From the NCBI GenBank assembly GCA_034440635.1, contig JAOTON010000958.1, positions 124,001-188,000 of the forward strand: a stretch of 64,000 nucleotides of DNA. Reading direction: 5' to 3'. Position 1 is the first letter of the stretch, and each line of letters opens with the position of its first letter. The notes beneath the pieces are model-generated. The model was not told where the DNA came from and searched no databases. It saw only the letters and a list, made by a program, of their open reading frames with translations. A program made the translations under genes and the position numbers. The DNA comes from Lepas anatifera (Eukaryota; Arthropoda; Thecostraca; Lepadidae). Shown in pieces: positions 38,755 to 49,860 of this stretch.

Positions 38755-39088
38755 AATGAAGCCAAAGCGCACGCAGGTCCAGTCACGGTATCTAGGCTGC
38801 TGCACCCGCAGCTCGAATACCGTCCAAGGCGACGATCTGAGCAGCGGATACCGAGGCAGTGCAGCAGAGACGCGCCTGCAGCGCAGCTCCAAGGACAGCA
38901 TGGCCCGCCATCTCACCGAGCGGCGCCCCGCCGGCTGCGACAGACCGGCCCTCGCCCGCTTCGCGCCTCCTCCTCCATTCTCTTCAGTACCGTTGCGGAA
39001 GGCGGGTGCCCACGTTAGCGGGCCCAGCCTCGACAGAGTGGGCGCGACTGCCCACCAAACCAGTCCCCGGGGGCCGGCTGGTGCCTGA
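38755..39088 (+). CDS. Possible coding exon, unrecognised
   Basis: A GC-rich open frame starting at the ATG at 38,755 begins with a basic KPKRTQVQSRYLG stretch and continues Ser/Arg/Pro-rich to a stop at 39,086-39,088. The base composition is like the true exons in this window and unlike the adjacent repeats. The KxxxVxSRYL pattern is faintly reminiscent of the N-terminus of HAUS8-type augmin subunits, but that is a guess from a short motif. No matching upstream or downstream exon was found, and the frame could be a GC-rich non-coding block. Confidence 0.2.
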
Positions 39089-39660
39089 CGCAGCAGGGTC
39101 CAGATAGCAAGCCCCAGTGCGAGCCTCCGCCACGTGAAACGCCAGTTAGCGTTTCGCCCTTCTGCAGCAGACCTGGCAGATGGAAGGCTTTATTAGGAAT
39201 AGCAAGGAAGCGCGAGTTGAGATGTTGAAGTCGAATGACGGAAATGGTGGTACCGGTAACATGAGACCCGGTGAGGCAGGCCATTTTTTAACATGTTAAC
39301 TGGGGGCCATTTGCCCCCCCCAGTCAGCCGAAATGCCCCCAGTGCCCGGAAATTGCCCCCCTCCTAGTGAAATAGACAGGTGACTTAAAAATGACCAAAT
39401 GCAGACTCACCTAACGAAAAATAAGGCAGAACACCACCCGATTATTATAACTTTGTTCTATTTCTGGTCCCAAATTGGCAATCCACATAAATTGTGTTAA
39501 AAAATCTCCACCCGTGGCTGTCTACTACATCGTACGAAGACGAAACAAAGCGCGTAGTTACGGAAAATCCCGGCAAAGCAGCATCAGCTAATCACAACGC
39601 CTGAGATGAGCGCTGACCTACAACCAAACATCCTGTTCTACCCGACTAGAAGCCCACATC
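39089..39660. other. No recognisable gene
   Basis: Intergenic; holds a short fragment with repeated TTGCCCCCC words at 39,300-39,365, probably debris of a hAT-type MITE. Confidence 0.4.
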
Positions 39661-42344
39661 CAGGGGCGCAGCCAGAGCTTTAGTATGGGGGCCCGCCAAC
39701 TTTGAGGGGCACCCCGGGCACTTTTAACGTAACCTAAAAAAGCTTACTTTATCTTTGTTTATATAATTTTTTGGGCATCTATGGTTCAATACAAATGCAA
39801 ATCATGCATTGACGGAGAAGGAAAACTAGATTAAACAAAATCACCAAAATTTCATGGAAGTCGCCAAAACACGACTGTTTTGAATATTTAAGGGCAAATC
39901 AGCCAACGCATGCAAATACTTAACATCAGATAAATCAGCAGAGCCTGTGATATCTGTTATCAAGTGCAAGTTAAGAAATATTGGAGTCGAAAATTCATTT
40001 GTTATGCCCGCTGGTTTTGTCGTGACGACTGAGCGCTGGTTGAACGTAGATTAAGTTCCTCGTCTCCCAGAATCGCCGTGGGACGGGGAGTGGCATAATG
40101 ATTTTGGAAGAATACAATTTTTACTGCCGGAATAATTTGGGAGATACCTTGTGAACGCGTTTATTAAGTTCCATATTCTCAAGGATCGGTCCCAATTAAG
40201 GGTATTGAAAAGGTGAACAGGCCGGTGGTTTGGCTGGGTATGGTGTGACAGGGTTGAAAATTGTGAAAACTAGTTCTTAATTTAAATAAATTGATAGAAA
40301 TCCTGGATGAGAGGACTGTGCTCTGAGCTCAGGGGCACATGTCTTTTATCATCCCTTCCCAGAAAACCACCAGTATTATAATTTATATAACCAGGGATGC
40401 GTAACAATCACAAGCCGTTTTAGCGATGCCTCATTCCTCGTTAGCTCCTTTTACAAGGGGAGTTTCCATTGTATTCTTACTCCCCATCATTTCAAGACCA
40501 GCTCTGGGGCCCCCAGGTGTGGATCAGACCCCTCCAGAGCAGCTTCCCCCATCCCCCCAGTTGTGCCTTCAGGGACTAGACTAACTCAGTGACCCCGCCC
40601 CAAAATGATGGGAGTTGGCATAATGTTAATATTCTCTATCTATTCAAGACCACCGGCAGGGGCCCCTGATGTAGATCAGGGCCCCCAGAGCAGCTCATGC
40701 TTCACCCAGGGATTAGACTAGCTCAGTGGCCCCAGAGTTTGGTCATCAGACGAGCTCAATGGGCCCCAAATAGGCTCATAGGGCCTTAAACCAGTTCAAG
40801 AAGCCCCCGAACAGTTTAAGGCGCCAGATCACCTCAGGTGGCCTCAGGCCGACTTAAGGGGCTATCACAAGCTCAGCGCCCAGACCAGCTTAGGGTACCC
40901 CCAGAACCCAGATCCACTCTTGGGGCCCAGATCAGCTCTTGGGACCCAAGATAATTTCAGGGGCCGCCAGTCAGGTCAGGGGCAATATCAAGTCAGGTCA
41001 AGGGGCAAGATCAAGTCAGGTCAAGGGGCAAGATCAAGTCAGGTCAAGGGGCAAGATCAAGTCAGGGGCACCAAATTAGCTCAGGGATCCCTCGCCAGCT
41101 CTGGGCCCAATCAGTTCAAAAACCTCAGAGCTGTTCAGGGGACAGCAGATCGGCCCATAGGGCACCAGACCAGCTTTGGGGACAAACAATCAGATCAGTG
41201 GTCCCCGACCAGCTCGGGGTTCTGATCAGCTCGGGGGTACCACATCAAGTCAGGAGGAACTTAATCAGCTCAGGAGCCCCATACCAACTCAGGGGCCTCA
41301 TCAGCCTCTGTGGGTCCAGCTCAGCTCAGGACTTTACAGCTGCTCAGGAAATCACCTAATCAACCCAGGAGGCCCAGGTCAGCTTAAAGGGCACCAGATT
41401 AGCTCAGGGGCACCAGACTAACTCGTAGGGCATCAGCTGGGCTCAGGAGGCGCAATGATGACTCAGGAGGCACCAGATCAGCTAAGTGGGCATCAGTTCA
41501 GCTCAAGGAGCAATATTAATGATCAGGGGGCACCAGATCGATCAGCTCGAGCGCCCAAATAAATTCTTAGTCCCTAGTCCAGAGCGGGGGAATAATCAGC
41601 TCAGGGAGCACTATATCAGCTCAAAGGACAAGGGATCACCGTAGTCTTTCCCGACCATCTCGGGGCCCAGATCAGCTCGGGGGGTACCAGATCAAGTCAG
41701 AAGGCACTTAATCAGTCCAGGAGCCCCATACCAGCTCAGGGGCCCTCAGCTTTAGTGGGCCCAGCTCAGTTCAGGGCCCCAGAGCTGCTAAGGAGATTTT
41801 TAATCAACTCAGGAGGCTCAGATCAGCTTAAAGGGTACCAAATAGGCTCAGGGTGCGCCAAACTAGATCAGGAGGCACCAGACTAGGTCAGAGGGCATGA
41901 GATGGGCTCAGGAGGCACAATTATGGCTCAGGGTGGCACCAGATTGACTCAGAGGCACCAGACTAGCTTAGAGGGCACGTGATCAGCTCAAGGGGTCAAA
42001 ACCAGCTCAGTGGGCACCAGATGAGCTCAAGGGGCACCAGATTAGCTCCGCCCGTACGATTATTGGCGACGATGAGGCATTAGCTGGAAACGGATTATGT
42101 GCTCTTACTCCTACCGGGTGCTTAAAAAGGCGACAGAATGCCCTAGCTGACGAAAAAGGCTCTAAATTATCAAGCAATAGTTTTAATCACTAAATGCGAT
42201 CTAGTTGCACCTAGGTTCAACGGCGTAGGGCACCAAATTTCGAGCGGCACGACACAAACGGGGTATATCGCCTAGCGATCATAAGGGCACTCCGGCACCG
42301 ATGGGGGAGCACATGCCCCCTGTGGCCCCCTGGCTGCGCCCCTG
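39661..42344. mobile_element. hAT-like element with internal satellite
   Basis: Terminal repeats CAGGGGCGCAGCCAGAG and CAGGGGCGCAGCCAGGG (inverted right end) bound 2,684 bp. The flanking 8-bp duplication CCCACATC is perfect (39,653-39,660 and 42,345-42,352). No transposase is seen. The first ~350 bp match 63,293 to the right edge of the window, a second copy. The interior is largely degenerate satellite (40,490-42,050). Confidence 0.9.
40490..42050. repeat. Degenerate satellite inside the hAT-like element
   Basis: Irregular tandem units of roughly 19-25 bp built on ATCAGCTCAGGGGCACCAG with many variants; a locally regular sub-array, GGTCAAGGGGCAAGATCAAG, lies near 40,990-41,060. Short open frames here have no meaning. 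Confidence 0.85.
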
Positions 42345-42352
42345 CCCACATC

Positions 42353-43416
42353 TCAGCCAGTACCGTGACATTGCATGATGTTCTCATTTCACACACAGTC
42401 AGTTGTCAGCGCTAAGAGCTCGTTCGTGGATTAGACGGGACACGGTGTAATCAAAGTGCGTACGGCTGGTTGCTGGTGTGGCGGTATGAAGTGCTGCCTT
42501 TTTAGTGTGTTAAAACAATTAGTCTTAAACAGTGATACAAGTCGCTTTTTCTGTGGTTTTATGACTACCACTATGGCTCTTTTTTAGCCTCAAATCTGGC
42601 TTTTGTATTGTTTATTTGGCTATTTTAGTGGAAATAAAAGTTTGCCCCTCTTTTGCCCTTTTTCTAACTCGGTTTGATATTTTTTGCTGAAAAAACCTGA
42701 CAGCCCTGGACAGCATCTATAATCTCTAGACATGGAATAACACAAAAATTGAGGAACATTTTTAAACACTAACGCGTCTAAGTTTTATTAAACCTCCTCA
42801 AAATGGGGTCTTGCTCCCCTGAAGACACTATAATGGCCAGCACAAGCAATACCCCCACTGACTTTTCCTTAAAAATTCCCTGCGGTGAGGTAAAAGCCTA
42901 TCTTCAATCTCTGTTAACCTACAAATTTCTAAGAGCAAAAATAAAGATGCCGAGAACAGTTCACTCCACCGTGCACACCCGGTATCGGCTTTCATACCTG
43001 GCTAATCTAAGAATTTGTATTGTGCGCCACAAATAAAGACAGGCATATCAATTGTCTAATCTCTTATTGGCCCTGATTAGCTTTAATTAGTTCCAAAATG
43101 CCCTGTCTGTGATGATCTCATATTTGGGCTTTGCATAAAGGAGTCTAAGCGATGGCAAAAAACAACTGTGACGTTGTGAATCCACTTTTTGAAAACTATT
43201 TGTGCATGTCTGGGTGGTGTTTAACCTGGAAATTATTCACAATTATTTGTTTACTAGTTATGAATTGACTATTTTAGGCATTGTAAGGTGAGGTAAGGTC
43301 ACACTAAAGAGAGAAGAAAAACTAAAAGAACAAAAGAGAGAACAAACGTTGTGCAGCCTTCTGTGTAATCCGGTGTACCCCCACTCTTTAACAGACTCTG
43401 CTCCTTTTCTCCACAG
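42353..43416. repeat. Intergenic region with a repeat shared with POT1 introns
   Basis: 42,520-42,710 (ACAGTGATACAAG, CTCAAATCTGGCTTTTGT, GCTGAAAAAACCTGACAGCC) is a diverged relative of 45,775-45,960 and 47,090-47,275 in the POT1-like introns. The rest shows no gene. A polypyrimidine tract and CCACAG acceptor close the region at 43,416. Confidence 0.6.
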
Positions 43417-43510
43417 ACTGGTGCAGGTGAACGGCGCCAACGCTGCCGTCTCTCCGCTCATGGTCAAGTTGAAGGAGATGTGCGCCGGGCCGCAGCCGAC
43501 TCGGCCTTAG
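43417..43510 (+). CDS. Possible 3'-terminal exon of an unrecognised upstream gene
   Basis: Directly after a strong acceptor (CTCCTTTTCTCCACAG), the frame starting at 43,418 reads NGANAAVSPLMVKLKEMC and stops at TAG 43,508-43,510. Its composition looks like an ordered C-terminus, unlike the low-complexity POT1 frame that overlaps it. No preceding exon was identified in the repeat-rich 38.5-43.4 kb, and the family is not recognised. Alternatively the exon is simply the first part of the POT1 exon, read in its other frame. Confidence 0.35.
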
Positions 43511-43530
43511 TTCGTCCTTGCTCGGTCCGT

Positions 43531-46500
43531 ATGAGGAGACTGCGGCCACTGACCACCCGATCTATATCAGTTCGCCCGTGCTCAGTCCATCTGGTGAGGC
43601 TGTCTGACAGTCAGATGGCGCGATGGTCTTCGGAGACCATGGCCAGACCATCGCCATCAACAATAGGACATGGTCCCGTTCCCACTCCAGTCCACCCTGT
43701 CGGTAGCGGGGCAGCTACAGCCACGGCACATAGTGAGCCACCGGCTACTGCTTCTACTACTGCTACTGCTCACCCAGCGGCTACTGCTTCTGAGGCCGCG
43801 GCGGCCGCTGTCACCAACCGATCCCCTCCGCCGGCACTGCCGGATTCGACCAGCTCCGGAGGTGGTGAAGCTTCTGTAGAGGGTGCTGGTGGCGGCGGCG
43901 CGCCGCCGGTGTCGCCGGCCGACTATCTGCAGCGTGCTCCAGCCAGCGACCAAGGCACTTCCTATACCCTCATCACAGACGTGGGTCGGGACGACCCGCA
44001 GCTGCTCCGGCGTCCGAATCTGATGGGCGTGATCACATCCGTTCTGGAGGCGGGGCGCCAGACAACTAGGGGACGCCACATGGCGATGGTGGTGATTAAG
44101 GACCCCTCGTGTGACGCTGTAGATGCCATTCGGAAGGACATTCTCTTATTTGCCTTCTTGAAGAACTCGCATGAGGTGTTGGACGTGGTAAGGGACGGTG
44201 ATCTCGTGCCAGGGACTATCCTGCGGGTGCGGGGCGCGCAGATAGAGCGTCACAAAAACAAGCTGGATGGCAGGGTGTTCTCAGCTTACCAACTGACTGC
44301 GTTCGCCCGTGAGGTAGGCTCACGGCTGGAGCCACTGGGGGGCCCTCGGCCTTCGCTCACGGAGGCGGAACGAGCGCGAGTGAACTGGCTACGCGACTGG
44401 TGGCGTTCGCCGCAGATCGTTCAACCAGCGCTGAACGGTGCGGAGGACACCACGCTCGGTGGCCTGGCTCAGCCTGGCCTCTACAATCTCAGTTGCGAGG
44501 CCGTATGGCTGGGGTCCGCTGCAGTCACCGGTGCTGCCACCTACATCGTTATCCGTGACGGTACTCGCTGTGCTGTGCCGTTTCACGTGCCGCGCTTTGA
44601 CCCAGAGCAGCCAGACTCACCGTCCAGGCAGCTGCCGGAAACACAGGAGGGCTCGGAGACGCAGACTCAGGTGCTGCGGGATGGTGCCATGGCTGTGCAC
44701 GTCCGGGTGTTGGACAGCGGCTGCCTGAACTCGTTAAGGCAGCTGCAGGAAGCTGGCCGGCTGCAGTACGTGCAGCTGCATCGGCTGCGGGCGGCTCCAG
44801 CGCTGCAGCTGCTGGACGCGGTCTGGTGCGGGCTGCAGCTGACTCTCTGTCCCGATGACGGGCCGACAGTGCTGGAGCTGCCAGAGGCGTCGCTGGAAGC
44901 GGCTGAGCTCGATCGAAGACTCCGAGAGGCTGGTCCTCAACCTACTGCTGCAGTTGCCGGCACGGGATCTTTCAGCTGCCACTGGCGGCAGAGGAGGCTG
45001 TCCAGACTGGCGGGGAGGGGATTGGGGGAGATGTCGGCGTCGCTGCCGAGTCGGAGACGGCCGGGGTAGATGTGGGGCACAGAGGAGATTCCGCCACACA
45101 CCAGCCTCCGTCCGCGCAGCCACCTGCGGTGACATCGCCATCAGCTGAATCACAGGTGAGTGGTAGAAATAATACCTCTGCCCAACGGTCGCTTCTACAG
45201 TTGATGATCGTGGAGAGTGCTCCTCAGGGGGGGGTGTGCTTGTCTCTATGACCACGTGGATGCATCTGTGTCCCAAGAATGCATGATATTGAAGTACTGA
45301 GCTCAACGTGACCTGCATTTCGTGAAAAAGAGGCGTTACCTACATATAGCCTGGAGAGGTGGGTGTCTCTATCAAAATTTTGATCTGCTACCGCTACTTC
45401 CGCGACCTTGTCTAGCTGACACCGCTATCGCTATTAATGCTGCTTTTAAAAATCGTGAAACTGCGACTCCGCTGCTACGCTTTCGGTTCTGTTTATTATA
45501 AACGTTTCTAAAGTGGAACCCAAAGATATATCTTCATAATTTTATTATTATGAATTCCAGCGAAAGCTACATCGCATTTGTATATTATATCAAAAATTTT
45601 AGTTGTATTGTAATACATGCAAAGATAAATGATGATGCTAAAATGTTCCGGTCATGTGGATGAAATTATTTGATGGCCACGCAGGATTCGAAGGGATCTC
45701 CTGACTTCCCATTAAATGGGAAGTGTTTTAACAGAATATTGCTTCAAGTCAGTATCAAACTGTCAACAATTAGATTTAAACAGTGGTACAAGAGTGCTCT
45801 GCCGTTTTTCTGTGGGTTTTTAAGTACCGTTAGCGGTCGTTTTCGCCTCAAGTCTGGCTTTTGTTGTATTTTTCGGGTATTTTAATGAACATAAAATTTT
45901 AGTCCCTTTTCTAAATTGGTTTGGATTTTTTCGCCGAAAAATCCTGGCAGCCATGATACGCATATATAGAAACAGTAAAAATTAGCACCTTTTTGCTTTT
46001 AATTATTGTTTCATTGTACCCACAGGAGTCCAGAAGCACATACGTGGTCGAGCAAGAGGAGCTCGAATCGCCGAAATCCTGTTCTCAGTGGTCAAGTGAC
46101 GCTGGCAACCTGGCCTCGCCCGAACAAGTACCAGTGCCCGCCGCCCGGCCAGGCTCAGATCCGCGGGATGCAGCGGCAGAGGTACTGAGTACTGCGGACC
46201 CCGACCAACGACAGGCGGCGCGCTCGCCAGAACCTGCGGTGCGACTGTCGGACTACTCTGCCGGGAGAGGGCACTCTGGCCCGCGTGCCGCACAGTCGAG
46301 GGGCAGCAGAGCGGTCGAGTTGTCCGTCACTCCGTCCTCGTCGCCGAGCGCTGACAAGGGAGAGTCCTTCGTAACGGCTCCCCAGACACCGGAGGTTAAT
46401 GTCCTTGATTGTGAAGCCAGTCAGCCGGACGACGTCTCGAGTAGTTCCACATTGCCATCAGCTGAATCACAGGTGAGTGGAAGAAATAATACCTCTGCCC

Positions 46501-48606
46501 AACGGTCGCTTCTACAGTTGATGATCGTGGAGAGTGCTCCTCAGGGGGGGGTGTGCTTGTCTCTATGACCCCGTGGATGCATCTGTGTCCCAAGAATGCA
46601 TGATATTGAAGTACTGAGCTCAACGTGACCTGCATTTCGTGAAAAAAGAGGCGTTACCTACATATAGCCTGGAGAGGTGGGTGTCTCTATCAAAATTTTT
46701 AACTGCTACCGCTACTTCCGCGACTTTGTCTAGCTGACACCGCTATCGCTATTAATGCTACTTTTAAAAATCGTGAAACTGCGACTCCGCTGCTACGCTT
46801 TCGGTTCTGTTTATTATAAACGTTTCTAAAGCGGAACCCAAAGATATATCTTCATAATTTTATTATTATGAATTCCAGCGAAAACTACATCGCATTTGTA
46901 TATTATATCCAAAATTTTAGTTTTATTGTAATACATGCAAAGATAAATGATGATGCTAAAAATGTTTCGGTCATGTGGATGAAATTATTTGATGGCCACG
47001 CAGGATTGGAAGGGCTTTCCTGACTTCCCATTAAATGGGAAGTGTTTTAACAGAATATTGCTTCAAGTCAGTATCAAACTGTCAACAATTAGATTTAAAC
47101 AGTGGTACAAGAGTGCTCTGCCGTTTTTCAGTGGGTTTTTAAGTACCGTTAGCGGTCGTTTTCTCCTCAAGTCTGGCTTTTGTTGTATTTTTCGGCTATT
47201 TTAATGAACATAAAATTTCCCTTTTCTAAATAAGTTTGGATTTTTTCGCCGAAAAATCCTGGCAGCCATGATACGCATATATAGAAACAGTAAAAATAAG
47301 CACCTCTTTGCTTTTAATTATTGTTTCTTTGTACCCACAGGAGTCCAGAAGCACATACGTGGTCGAGCAAGAGGAGCTCGAATCGCCGAAATCCTGTTCT
47401 CAGTCGTCAAGTGACGCTGGCAACCTGGCCTCGCCCGAACAAGTACCAGTGGCCGCCGCCCGGCCAGGCTCAGATCCGCGGGATGCAGCGGCAGAGGTAC
47501 TGAGTACTGCGGACCCCAACCAACGACAGGCGGCGCGCTCGCCAGAACCTGCGGTGCGACTGTCGGACTACTCTGCCGAGAGAGGGCACTCTGGCCCGCG
47601 TGCCGCACAGTCGAGGGGCAGCAGAGCGGTCGAGTTGTCCGTCACTCCGTCCTCGTCGCCGAGCGCTGACAAGGGAGAGTCCTTCGTAACGGCTCCCCAG
47701 ACACCGGAGGTTAATGTCCTTGATTGTGGAGCCAGTCAGCCGGACGACGTCTCGAGTAGTTCCACGTTTTTCGAGGAGTGCACGCCTCCGGAAAAGGAGC
47801 ATTCGGCCTCCGTACAACGCTCAAAGATTGGCGCAGGAGTCACAACCTCACCAACTGGTAGCTGTGTACAGCCACTGACGGCAGATTCCAGCTCTGCAGT
47901 CTCCAGCTGGGGCACGCCGGTGTCATCGCGCCGTCCGCTCAGGCGGCGACCCGTCTCTGCGATACAGTCGTCTGGCAGTATGGACTCGTCAGGCAGAGAC
48001 CGCGATGCTGCCGATGCCAGTGCGGGATCTGCACCAGCAGTCGCTGCCGCGACTGTAGCGAACCCTGCTGAGGCTGCCTCAGCCGGAGTAGCAGCCCTGA
48101 CCGCCAGCCCAACGCTGCGCTTCGTGCCGTTCGGACAGCTGGCGGAGGCTCCTGCTGGGCTACCTGTGCGGACCCGTTGTCGTCTGCAGGTGGTCAGCCC
48201 CGCCGCAGGCGCCGGCCAGCGGGAGCTGCGCCACCTCCTGACCGCCACCTGCCACCGCTGTGACACGCAGTACCAGGGCGGCGCGGTGCAGCCGGGGGGC
48301 GACTGCCCGCGCTGTGGCACCTCCCTGCCGGTGACGCTGACTCTTCAACTACGGCTGAGCCTCGCCGGGGCGGAAGTGACCGCCTTCGTCACCGGGCCTC
48401 CGCTGGCCAGGTTTCTGGGTGTGGCGCCGACTGAGCCGGGGTGTGACCGGGTGTGGGAGCGTGTGCGGCGGTTGGCTACCGCTCTGGAGAGGCCTGTGGC
48501 CGGCATGGTGGGACTGGTCCCCTGCCAGCTACCGCCGGGCGGCGACGGTGGCGCGGCCGCCAGAGGGTATGTGGTGGTGGAGACGTGGTTGCAGCCGATG
48601 GTGTAG
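43531..48606 (+). CDS. POT1: POT1-like telomere end-protection protein, three exons
   Basis: Exons 43,531 (or earlier)-45,155, 46,026-46,472 and 47,341-48,606, with GTGAG donors and CCCACAG acceptors, all phase 0. OB1 (about 43,920-44,395) has VVIKDPSC, DLVPGTILRVRGAQIERHKN and a closing EAERARVNWLRDWW helix. OB2 (about 44,460-44,930) has LYNLSCEAVWLG, IRDGTRCAVPFHVPRF, the HVRVLDSG strand and LELPEASLEAAELDRRLREA, all matching the order in animal POT1. The C-terminal exon has two CxxC pairs (CHRC, CPRC) and a PVAGMVGLVPCQL end like the OB3 domain. POT1 binds single-stranded telomeric DNA and, with a TPP1-type partner, restrains damage signalling and telomerase access. In-frame ATGs at 43,531, 43,615 and 43,639; the last has the best context (ACCATGG). 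A -1 frame change is needed between 44,930 and 45,066. Confidence 0.85.
45134..46450 (+). repeat. Tandem duplication inside POT1, copy 1
   Basis: 1,317-bp unit comprising the last 22 bp of the first large exon, the complete intron 45,156-46,025 and the first 425 bp of the next exon. It directly abuts copy 2. The breakpoints share only AC. Confidence 0.95.
46451..47765 (+). repeat. Tandem duplication inside POT1, copy 2
   Basis: 1,315-bp second copy, about 97-98% identical by eye; the exon parts differ at five residues in about 143. As a result, exon 46,026-46,472 (447 bp) is an extra, in-frame exon bounded by duplicated splice sites. Confidence 0.95.
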
Positions 48607-49149
48607 CGCGTGTTGTCGCAACCTGCCGGAGGTGCGCATGACTGGCACCCCGTCATTCTATGGCTGTGCTGCATCAACAGCTGACATTGTGTTCCATATT
48701 GAAATACTAAGAAATGAGTGTAAAGCTTATAAGGTCAAATCATATTTACGAGTACAAGATAGCTGCTTAGAATCCATTCCTGGTGTGACGTATCTCAGTC
48801 AATTCGATTTTGAATTGATTAGGTTTTTTGTTTGTTTTTTGGCTGCAACGTATTGTTTGACGTTGTTAGTCGGAGCTTGTGTATTTATTTAAGTTTGCAG
48901 TATATGTAGATGATATTAGACTGTTTCTATATGTATTTTTGCACTGAATTTTTGCGGCAGCAAATGTGGCTGGTGGAGCACTTGAGAATCGGCTACCCGT
49001 GTTGGCTACTTAGTTCATGAAATTGATAAATATTTTTGCCCAGACGCCAAAATGGTACCCAAACAGATGGTAGCAGTTTAGGGCGGTTGCATGCCACAAA
49101 AAATCTAAGAACTTTCCAAAATGTGCTACTTGCTGGACCCAGCTGAAGG
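48607..49149. other. POT1-like 3' flank, no gene
   Basis: AT-rich 3' flank; no canonical AATAAA is evident close to the POT1 stop. Confidence 0.4.
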
Positions 49150-49532
49150 CAGTGGCGGATCCAAGGGGCGGGGCAAAAAGGCATTTGCCCTCGCCCCCAA
49201 ACGGAAAAGCTCGGGGCAAAATATGTTTTTGCCCCCCCAAAGCGGTCGACTTCCTTTTTTCCCCAGACTCCTTTTCAGTTTATAAGCAAGATTTTGTTGC
49301 CTTAACTCAGCTTCAAACACAACCAGTTTAGTTCAGTGTAAATATGTTGCCTTGGATAGGAAAAAGTATTTTGAGTCTATATCTTTCAGCCCGTAACGTT
49401 TTTTTTTTTGCTCCAATAGCCAAGTCTGCGGCAAGTCATATTGTAGCGCAATTTTTCAATGCATGACGTTTTTTTTGGGGGTTTGCTTTTGGACTTTGCC
49501 CCTCCCAAACTCACCGGCTGGATCTGCCTCTG
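49150..49532. mobile_element. hAT-type MITE
   Basis: Terminal repeats CAGTGGCGGATCCAAGG and CAGAGGCAGATCCAGCCG (inverted right end) bound 383 bp. The flanking 8-mers GCTGAAGG (49,142-49,149) and ACTGAGGG (49,533-49,540) match at 6 of 8 positions. No coding sequence. Confidence 0.7.
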
Positions 49533-49635
49533 ACTGAGGGATGTGTGTAAAGAGGAGAATTTTGCTGGACTTACGGGTTTTGGAGTAGTGACGCGCGTTG
49601 AATGAACAGTAGGAGTTTCGGGCTGAGTAGAGTAT

Positions 49636-49860
49636 TTGGCACCTTTATAACGTGATTTTAACTGGGATAGCCAAGTTGTAAAACAAGTCTGAAAACCCGG
49701 TACTGAATACATCATTTGTCTTGGAACTCGGTATCTCCGAAGAAAAAAGCTAAAACCTACCCGAAATGTACCTCGTGTACCTCTCGCCAGGCGGCCATTG
49801 TGAGCTGCTGGTGTGATGACATGCTGGTGTCGGCTACACGTAGTGTTGGCTTATTTTTGG
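49636..49860 (+). repeat. Dispersed repeat ABC, copy 1 (partial)
   Basis: Shares GGCACCTTTATAACGTGATT, ATCATTTGTCTTGGAACTC and a GTGTGATGACAT block with 50,771-51,097 and, inverted, with 52,790-53,235. Confidence 0.7.

Noticed and set aside
40920..41421. Gln/Gly-rich open frames
   Set aside because: They lie in the degenerate satellite inside the hAT-like element and have no domain.
44734..45318. Minus-strand open frame antisense to POT1
   Set aside because: Shadow of the GC-rich coding strand; the plus-strand frame carries the conserved OB motifs and splice sites.
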